Assembly (NCBI GenBank): GCA_041485845.1
Contig: JBGPKH010000378.1
Span: 1-8,545 of the forward strand
Reading direction: 5' to 3'
Length of the DNA stretch: 8,545 nt
DNA from: OMOG01 sp041485845
GTDB taxonomy: Bacteria > Acidobacteriota > Terriglobia > Bryobacterales > Bryobacteraceae
The translations under genes and the position numbers were made by a program. Under the pieces are notes generated by a model. That model was not told the origin of the DNA and did no database searches. It worked only from the letters and a program-made list of their open reading frames with translations. Below, one piece after another: positions 1-4,758 of this stretch; position 1 is the first letter of the stretch; every line of letters begins with the position of its first letter.

Positions 1-133
1 AACTGTCGTTTGCAGGCAACTGGACCAGCGCGCCCACGGGACCACCAAAAAAACGACACCGCCTTCTGATGGCCGCCGATGACACAAACTTGAGATCAGC
101 ACCTCTGCACGGCACGCAAAAACCGCAATTCAT
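1..133 (-). CDS. Possible 5' part of a small unknown minus-strand ORF (runs off left edge)
   Basis: Reading the minus strand from an ATG at 133-131 gives an uninterrupted frame of 44 codons to the window edge, beginning MNCGFCVPCRGADLKF. A Shine-Dalgarno-like AAGGT lies seven bases upstream of the ATG, and the frame is closed by a TAG a short way further upstream. The start is cysteine-rich but I recognise no family. Against it: the plus strand is also open across the same bases, the stretch is short, and 44 codons can be open by chance in GC-rich DNA. It is offered only as a possibility. If real, it would be transcribed divergently from the oxidoreductase genes. Confidence 0.15.
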   Translation of the reverse strand, partial: MNCGFCVPCRGADLKFVSSAAIRRRCRFFGGPVGALVQLPANDS

Positions 134-304
134 GGTGCAGACCTTCTGACCCAGGACACTAGCTACCTACAGGCAAACTACAAACTCGAATTGGCGGAGG
201 ACGCGCGCGGTTCCGATATCGCCGACCGAATCAGGCCCCGTTCCGCAGCCTGAGTCAAACACGCCGGCCCAGCACCTCCTCAGCAATTCCGCACCACTTT
301 GACA

Positions 305-310
305 TATACT
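305..310 (+). promoter_or_regulatory. Candidate -10 element (TATACT) upstream of the oxidoreductase operon
   Basis: TATACT at 305-310 differs from the sigma-70 -10 consensus at one base and sits 34 nt before the ATG at 345. That would give a leader of roughly 28 nt containing the strong ribosome binding site. No convincing -35 lies 16-18 bp upstream. A TTGACA at 299-304 directly abuts this hexamer, so it cannot serve as its -35. It is a weak call based only on position and hexamer similarity. Confidence 0.25.
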
Positions 311-330
311 TTTTGTTATCGAGGGTCCAA

Positions 331-338
331 GAGGAGGG
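331..338 (+). promoter_or_regulatory. Strong ribosome binding site GAGGAGGG
   Basis: The purine-rich GAGGAGGG ends six bases before the ATG at 345 and contains a full AGGAGG core. It fixes the start of the [2Fe-2S] subunit. Confidence 0.8.
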
Positions 339-344
339 ACACCC

Positions 345-824
345 ATGCCAGCAGTGAAGTTCACTTTGAACGGCAAGCCGCAGACCGTGGACGTGCCTCC
401 CGCCATGCCGCTGCTGTGGGTCCTGCGGGACACGCTCGGCATGACGGGCACGAAGTTCGGCTGTGGAATGGCGCTGTGCGGCGCCTGTACGGTTCACGTC
501 AACGGCCAGCCGATGCGGTCGTGCGCGACGCCCATTTCGAGCATCGCCGGCAAGACCGTCACGACCATCGAGGGGCTGTCTCCGGACAGCACCAACCCGG
601 TGCAATTGGCGTGGATCGAGGCCGACGTGCCGCAGTGCGGATACTGCCAGTCGGGCCAGATCATGACGGCCGTCGCGCTTCTCGCAAAGACCGCGCGGCC
701 CACCGATGCCGACATCGATGAGGCCTTGCGCAACAGCATCTGCCGCTGCGGAACGTATGACGAGATCCGCCGTGCCATTCACCGCGCTGCCGAACTGAAG
801 CGTGCCCAGGGAGGTGCGAAATGA
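345..824 (+). CDS. (2Fe-2S)-binding small subunit of a xanthine dehydrogenase-family (isoquinoline 1-oxidoreductase-like) enzyme
   Basis: This 159-residue protein is the electron-transfer subunit of a molybdenum hydroxylase. It passes electrons from the molybdenum site in the large subunit through two [2Fe-2S] clusters. The N-terminal plant-ferredoxin-like domain carries C40, C45, C48 and C60 (pattern GCGMALCGAC followed by RSC). The C-terminal helical domain carries C98, C101, C133 and C135 (QCGYCQSGQ and ICRCGTY). All eight cluster ligands are present, and the length is normal for this subunit. There is no signal peptide, as expected if it is exported folded together with its Tat-bearing partner. 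The start is set by a strong ribosome binding site at 331-338. The stop overlaps the next gene's ATG by four bases (ATGA), indicating translational coupling. Domain assignment is firm. The substrate cannot be read from this subunit; aldehydes or N-heterocycles are typical of the family. Confidence 0.95.
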   Translation: MPAVKFTLNGKPQTVDVPPAMPLLWVLRDTLGMTGTKFGCGMALCGACTVHVNGQPMRSCATPISSIAGKTVTTIEGLSPDSTNPVQLAWIEADVPQCGYCQSGQIMTAVALLAKTARPTDADIDEALRNSICRCGTYDEIRRAIHRAAELKRAQGGAK

Positions 825-2911
825 GCGTCCAGATCAATCGCCGCAGCTTCCTGCGGAATACGGCCGCGGTAGCCGGCGGTCTCCTGGTCGGCTTCCGTTT
901 GACCGACGGTTCCCTCGCCGCGGATACGCCCGCAGCCGCACTGAAGCTGAATGCCTTTGTCCACGTGGGCGCCGACGACCTGGTGACGCTGTTTATTCAC
1001 AAGGCCGAAATGGGACAGGGCACCGTGACCTCGCTTTCCATGCTGCTGGCCGAAGAACTGGAGTGCGACTGGAAGAAGATCCGCACCGAGTTCCCCGGCG
1101 TCAACCGCGAGTACGGCCCCAACCAGGGCGTCGTAGGCAGCGCCAGTATCCGCAGTTCGTGGGAATCGCTGCGCCGGGCCGGAGCATCCGCCCGCGAGAT
1201 GTTGATTCAGGCCGCGGCCCAGAAGTGGGGCGTCGACAAATCCGCGTGCCGCGCCGAGAACAATGCCGTAGTGAATACCTCCGGCAACGCCCGTCTGACC
1301 TACGGAAGCCTGGCGGAAGCGGCGTCGAAACTGCCGGCGCCGGCCAGCGTCGCGCTCAAGGATCCCAAGGACTTCCGCATCGTCGGCAAGCCGACCAAGC
1401 GCCTCGACACCCCCGCCAAGGTCAATGGCAGCGCGATCTTCGGAATCGACGTGCAGCTTCCCGGCATGCTCTACGGGGTGGTGGCGCGCTGCCGTGTGTT
1501 CGGGGGCAAGGTCTTGCACTTCGACGGCTCGAAGGCGCGACTGACCCCCGGTGTGAAGAACGTGGTTCAGATACCGAGCGGCGTGGCCGTTCTCGCCGAC
1601 AATACCTGGTCCGCGATCGAAGGCCGCAAAGCGCTCTCGATCATGTGGAACGAGGGGCCGGTGGCGTCGGTGAGCAGCCGCACCATTTCCCAGACCTTCG
1701 CCGACCGCGTGCAGCAGCCTGGCGCCGTGGCACGCAAACAGGGCGACGGCGAAGCCGCGCTTGCGGGCGCCGCCAAGAAGGTCGAGGCCGTGTACACCAC
1801 GCCGTACCTGGCGCATGCCCCCATGGAGCCGCTCAACTGCGTGGCGCACGTGCGCCCCGATTCCTGCGAAGTCTGGGCCTCCACGCAGGGGCAAACCGCC
1901 GCGCTCAACGAGGCGGTGCGCATCACCGGCCTGAAGCCGGAGAACGTCAAGATCCACACCCAATACATGGGCGGCGGCTTCGGACGCCGCGCCCGGTCCG
2001 ACTACATCGGCGAAGCGGTCGAGGTCTCCAAAGCGGCCGGCGTCCCGGTGAAACTCACCTGGACCCGCGAAGACGACATGCAGCAGGACTGGTACCGCCC
2101 GGCCTCTTATGCGCGCTTCGCCGGCGGCCTGGACGCCGACGGGTGGCCGCTCGCCTGGACCGCGCGGGTCGCCTGCACGCCGTTCGGTGGCGGATCGCGC
2201 ACGGCGGTGGAGGGCGTGGCGGACATTGCCTACGCCATCCCGCATATTCAGGTGGAACATCACGCCGTGGATCCCGGAATTCCGGTGAGCTACTGGCGGT
2301 CGGTGGGCTACTCGCAGAACACCTTCTTTGCGGAATCCTTCCTCGATGAACTGGCGGCGGCCGGGGGGAAGGACCCGCTGGAGCTGCGGCGGCGTCTGCT
2401 GGCGAACAGCCCGCGGCTGCTGGCTGCCCTGGAACTGGCGGCGGCCAAAGCCGGATGGGGCAAACCGCTGCCGCCCGGACGGGGCCGTGGCGTGGCGCTG
2501 TCGAACAACATCGGCAGCCACACCGTGCAGATCGCCGAGGTCTCGGTGGATCGCGGCAAAGTGCGCGTCCATCGCGTGGTGTGCGCCGTCGACTGCGGGC
2601 ACGTGGTGAACCCCTCCGGCGTCGAGCAGCAGATCAAGAGCGGGATCGTGTTCGGTCTCTCGGCGGCGCTGAAGGGTGGGATCACGATCGATGGGGGGCG
2701 TGTGCAGCAGGGCAACTTCCACCAGTACGACGTTCTCCGGATCGACGAGATGCCGGCCGTGGAGGTGTACATCGTGCCCAGCCAGAACGCCCCCGGCGGA
2801 ATTGGCGAAGCCAGCACTCCCGGGATAGCTCCGGCGGTGACCAATGCGCTCTTCGCGGCTACCGGGAAGCGGGTCCGCCGTCTCCCGATTCGCCCTGAAG
2901 ACCTGGGGTGA
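821..2911 (+). CDS. Tat-exported molybdopterin-binding large subunit, isoquinoline 1-oxidoreductase/aldehyde oxidoreductase type
   Basis: The 696-residue protein is the catalytic, molybdopterin-cytosine-dinucleotide-type subunit paired with the preceding [2Fe-2S] protein. It starts with a twin-arginine signal (RRSFLRN, residues 7-13) followed by a hydrophobic AAVAGGLLVG stretch, so the folded complex is probably exported to the periplasm. An early MGQG motif (64-67) is typical of the family. The region starting near residue 197 (TPAKVNGSAIFGIDVQLPG) is the alpha/beta-hammerhead domain. The cofactor-binding GGGFGRR is at 384-390. Near the C-terminus GGIGEAS places the expected catalytic glutamate at E663. 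Length is in the usual range or slightly short. The start ATG has a good GGGAGGTG site ending four to five bases upstream and overlaps the small subunit's stop. No FAD subunit, cytochrome c or maturation gene follows, so the electron acceptor is unknown. Family is firm; substrate is not determinable from sequence alone. Confidence 0.93.
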   Translation: MSVQINRRSFLRNTAAVAGGLLVGFRLTDGSLAADTPAAALKLNAFVHVGADDLVTLFIHKAEMGQGTVTSLSMLLAEELECDWKKIRTEFPGVNREYGPNQGVVGSASIRSSWESLRRAGASAREMLIQAAAQKWGVDKSACRAENNAVVNTSGNARLTYGSLAEAASKLPAPASVALKDPKDFRIVGKPTKRLDTPAKVNGSAIFGIDVQLPGMLYGVVARCRVFGGKVLHFDGSKARLTPGVKNVVQIPSGVAVLADNTWSAIEGRKALSIMWNEGPVASVSSRTISQTFADRVQQPGAVARKQGDGEAALAGAAKKVEAVYTTPYLAHAPMEPLNCVAHVRPDSCEVWASTQGQTAALNEAVRITGLKPENVKIHTQYMGGGFGRRARSDYIGEAVEVSKAAGVPVKLTWTREDDMQQDWYRPASYARFAGGLDADGWPLAWTARVACTPFGGGSRTAVEGVADIAYAIPHIQVEHHAVDPGIPVSYWRSVGYSQNTFFAESFLDELAAAGGKDPLELRRRLLANSPRLLAALELAAAKAGWGKPLPPGRGRGVALSNNIGSHTVQIAEVSVDRGKVRVHRVVCAVDCGHVVNPSGVEQQIKSGIVFGLSAALKGGITIDGGRVQQGNFHQYDVLRIDEMPAVEVYIVPSQNAPGGIGEASTPGIAPAVTNALFAATGKRVRRLPIRPEDLG

Positions 2912-2918
2912 TCTTGAT

Positions 2919-2980
2919 GAACACAGATGACCGGAGTGAACTCTTGGTTTTCCATTTGTGTTCAGTCGTGTTCATTTGTG
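2919..2980. repeat. Imperfect inverted and direct repeat cluster (GAACACAGATG / CATTTGTGTTC)
   Basis: GAACACAGATG at 2919-2929 is matched by CATTTGTGTTC at 2953-2963 in inverted orientation, ten of eleven positions. The CATTTGTG octamer recurs as a direct copy at 2973-2980, and GTGTTCA occurs at 2958-2964 and 2968-2974. I recall similar 'aacacagatgaacacagat' strings between genes of many soil bacteria, which suggests a dispersed intergenic repeat. It lies just after the oxidoreductase stop codon, where it could form a 3' hairpin. Confidence 0.5.
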
Positions 2981-2982
2981 GC

Positions 2983-2998
2983 CCCTATTTCTTTAGGG
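2983..2998 (+). terminator. Weak hairpin CCCTA-TTTCTT-TAGGG, doubtful terminator
   Basis: A five-base-pair stem (2983-2987 with 2994-2998) encloses a six-base loop. It can be extended by one GC pair with a bulge. There is no downstream T run, so termination at this site is doubtful. It is listed because it is the most terminator-like structure after the oxidoreductase genes. Confidence 0.2.
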
Positions 2999-3016
2999 CT
3001 TCCGGGTGAGGTTTCC

Positions 3017-3040
3017 GAAAACTCCGGACCACGAGTTTTC
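3017..3040. promoter_or_regulatory. Perfect 8-bp palindrome GAAAACTC-N8-GAGTTTTC, candidate operator
   Basis: GAAAACTC at 3017-3024 is exactly inverted at 3033-3040 around an eight-base spacer. It lies immediately upstream of the extended -10-like element, covering where the -35 region would be. That is a common place for a dimeric repressor or activator site. As RNA it would form an eight-pair hairpin, so an attenuator-like or terminator-like role is the alternative. No regulator gene is visible in the window to pair with it. Confidence 0.35.
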
Positions 3041-3045
3041 CACAA

Positions 3046-3054
3046 TGTTATGCT
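3046..3054 (+). promoter_or_regulatory. Candidate extended -10 promoter element (TGTTATGCT) for the tldD operon
   Basis: TG-T-TATGCT matches the extended -10 layout (TGn before the hexamer), with TATGCT matching TATAAT at four of six positions. No good -35 is present, which extended -10 promoters tolerate. Transcription would then begin close to 3061, the first base of the TTG start codon, implying a leaderless or nearly leaderless message. This fits the absence of a ribosome binding site there. Confidence 0.35.
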
Positions 3055-3060
3055 GAAGAC

Positions 3061-4758
3061 TTGACCCCCTTAGAATTGCCCCGCCTGGCGCTTCTGCTTT
3101 CTGTGGCTTCGATTGCCGCGGCCCAGCCCGCGGTACTGCTCGATGCCATGTCCCAGGAGCTGAACCGTAACTTCACTGTCCTCAAACAGAAGGCCGACCC
3201 ACCGCCCTACTTCCTCAGCTACGAAGTCACGGAGGTGGACCACCATTCGGTTTCCGGGAACCTCGGGACGGTCGATGCCACCAGCGCCGGAAAGAGCCGG
3301 ACGCTGGATGTCTCGGTCCGGGTCGGCGCGCCCAAGCTCGACAACTACCATCGGGTGCGGGGCGCGGGAGGGTCGGGGCAGTTCACCTCGGGCGCGTCGC
3401 TGACCATCGAGGACAACCCGAACTCCATCAAACGCCGCCTGTGGCTGGATACCGATCGCGCCTACCGCCTGGCGGCCGAACGCCTCATACGGATCAAGAC
3501 CAACACGCAAGTGAAGGTGGCGGCGGAGGACGACTCCGACGATTTCTCGACCGAGCCGGTCGCCGTGTTTCAGCAGGGGCCGCCGAAACTCAAGTTCGAC
3601 GAGGAGGAATGGAGCCAGCGCGTCCGCAAGCTGTCGGCGCGTTTCCAGAACTATCCGAGCGTGCTGACCTCACACGTGTCGGTTTCGGCGCAGACGGACA
3701 CGCGCTACCTGGTGAACACGGAAGGGACGCGGATCCAGCACGGGCGCGGCTTTGCCCGCGTCATCATCACGGCCTCGGCCAAAGCTGCGGACGGGACGGA
3801 TCTGAGCGGGTTCGAGGCATTCGAAGCGATCGATCCGGCGGGGCTCCCCGACGACAAAACGATCCTCGCGTCCATCGACCGCGTGGCCAACGATATTTCC
3901 CACCTGCTGCGTGCGCCCGAGTCCGAGCCGTTCGTGGGGCCGGCGATCTTCTCGGGGCGCGCCGCCGGCGTGTTTTTCCATGAGATCTTCGGGCACCGCG
4001 TGGAAGGGCACCGCCAGAAGGACGACAGCGAAGGCCAGACGTTTACCAAGAGCGTCAATACGAAGGTTCTGCCCGACTTTCTCTCGGTGGTGTTCGACCC
4101 GACGCGGCGCAAAGCCGCCGGCATCGATCTGAACGGCTGGTACGATTACGACGACGAGGGAGTCAAGGGCAAGCCGATCACCGCGGTCGACAAAGGCGTG
4201 TTGAAGACCTTCCTGATGTCGCGCTCGCCGATCAAGGGCGTCGAACATTCGAATGGGCACGGACGCCGGCAGCCGGGGCTCGAGGTAGTCTCGCGGCAAT
4301 CGAGCCTGATCGTGGAATCGGCTAACGCCGTGCCGGAAGCCAAGCTGCGCCAGATGCTGTTGGACGAGGTCAAGAAGCAGAACAAGCCGTATGGCCTGTA
4401 CTTCCAGGACATCACCGGCGGCTTTACGACCACGGCGCGCGCCGGGTTGCAGGCGTTCAAGGTGATTCCCGTGCTGGTGTACCGCGTGTACGCCGACGGG
4501 CGTCCGGACCTGTTGGTGCGCGGGGCCGATATCGTAGGCACGCCGCTGGCGAGCTTTTCCAAGATCGTGGCCACGGGCGACAAGCCGGAAGTCTTCAACG
4601 GCTACTGCGGCGCGGAGTCGGGCAGCGTGCCGGTGTCGGCGGTTTCGCCCTCGATCCTGGTTTCGGAGATCGAGATCGAGAAGAAGGCCAAGTCCAACGA
4701 CCGCCCGCCGCTGCTTCCCGAGCCTACGGCGATGGAAGGCCGGGGAGGTGGGAAGTGA
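3061..4758 (+). CDS. tldD: Exported TldD-family metalloprotease (TldD/PmbA family, active type)
   Basis: The 565-residue protein belongs to the TldD/PmbA (TldE) peptidase family, whose characterised members degrade or trim unfolded peptides. It keeps the active-site zinc motif HExxxH as HEIFGH (H307, E308, H312), followed by RVEGHRQ. The third ligand is the distal C516 in NGYCGAESG, the only cysteine in the protein. The C-terminal core ends with the family-typical SPSILVSEIEIE. Unlike the cytosolic E. coli enzyme, it begins with a Sec-type hydrophobic segment (LPRLALLLSVASIAAA) and a likely cleavage after AAA near residue 21, so it should act in the periplasm. The start is the TTG at 3061: the upstream frame has a stop at 3007-3009 and no ATG, GTG or TTG between. 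A second TTG at 3076 would also leave a signal peptide. There is no ribosome binding site. The stop overlaps the next gene, a paralogue, by four bases. Family and intact active site are firm; the substrate is unknown. Confidence 0.92.
   Translation: MTPLELPRLALLLSVASIAAAQPAVLLDAMSQELNRNFTVLKQKADPPPYFLSYEVTEVDHHSVSGNLGTVDATSAGKSRTLDVSVRVGAPKLDNYHRVRGAGGSGQFTSGASLTIEDNPNSIKRRLWLDTDRAYRLAAERLIRIKTNTQVKVAAEDDSDDFSTEPVAVFQQGPPKLKFDEEEWSQRVRKLSARFQNYPSVLTSHVSVSAQTDTRYLVNTEGTRIQHGRGFARVIITASAKAADGTDLSGFEAFEAIDPAGLPDDKTILASIDRVANDISHLLRAPESEPFVGPAIFSGRAAGVFFHEIFGHRVEGHRQKDDSEGQTFTKSVNTKVLPDFLSVVFDPTRRKAAGIDLNGWYDYDDEGVKGKPITAVDKGVLKTFLMSRSPIKGVEHSNGHGRRQPGLEVVSRQSSLIVESANAVPEAKLRQMLLDEVKKQNKPYGLYFQDITGGFTTTARAGLQAFKVIPVLVYRVYADGRPDLLVRGADIVGTPLASFSKIVATGDKPEVFNGYCGAESGSVPVSAVSPSILVSEIEIEKKAKSNDRPPLLPEPTAMEGRGGGK
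4744..4749 (+). promoter_or_regulatory. Ribosome binding site GGAGGT deciding the GTG start at 4755
   Basis: GGAGGT lies inside the end of the tldD-like gene, five bases before the GTG at 4755. It supports this GTG over the internal GTG at 4794 and the ATG at 4878. The GTG overlaps the upstream TGA as GTGA. Confidence 0.6.

Larger units (their letters stand above)
1..344. other. Left intergenic/edge region without a confident gene
   Basis: No recognisable protein is encoded here. Two short open frames touch the left edge. One is on the + strand, ending at a TGA at 147-149. The other is on the - strand, from an ATG at 133-131 and open to the edge; it is listed separately. A perfect 7-bp inverted repeat, TCTGCAC at 104-110 and GTGCAGA at 135-141, encloses 24 nt. 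The octamer CCTTCTGA occurs twice, at 62-69 and 142-149. An 8-bp palindrome CGATATCG lies at 214-221. None of these matches a regulatory RNA or mobile-element end that I recognise. The right part, from about 299, probably contains the promoter and leader of the oxidoreductase pair. Confidence 0.5.
2912..3060. other. Intergenic region between the oxidoreductase genes and the tldD operon
   Basis: About 150 bases of clearly lower GC than the flanking genes. From left to right it holds a repeat cluster built on GAACACAGATG/CATTTGTGTTC, a short CCCTA/TAGGG hairpin, a perfect GAAAACTC/GAGTTTTC palindrome, and an extended -10-like element. No canonical intrinsic terminator (GC stem followed by a T run) is visible. 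Confidence 0.7.

Noticed and set aside
299..304. TTGACA as a -35 hexamer for the oxidoreductase operon
   Set aside because: It directly adjoins TATACT (305-310) and no -10-like hexamer stands 16-18 bp downstream (322-327 reads AGGGTC).
779..2722. 647-codon open frame on the minus strand opposite the molybdopterin subunit
   Set aside because: It is rich in Arg, His and Gly with no domain pattern, as expected for the antisense of a GC-rich gene. The plus-strand frame has clear family motifs.
3017..3040. The GAAAACTC/GAGTTTTC stem as an intrinsic terminator of the oxidoreductase genes
   Set aside because: The stem is AT-rich and is followed by CACAATG rather than a T run, so an operator is the better reading, though termination is not excluded.
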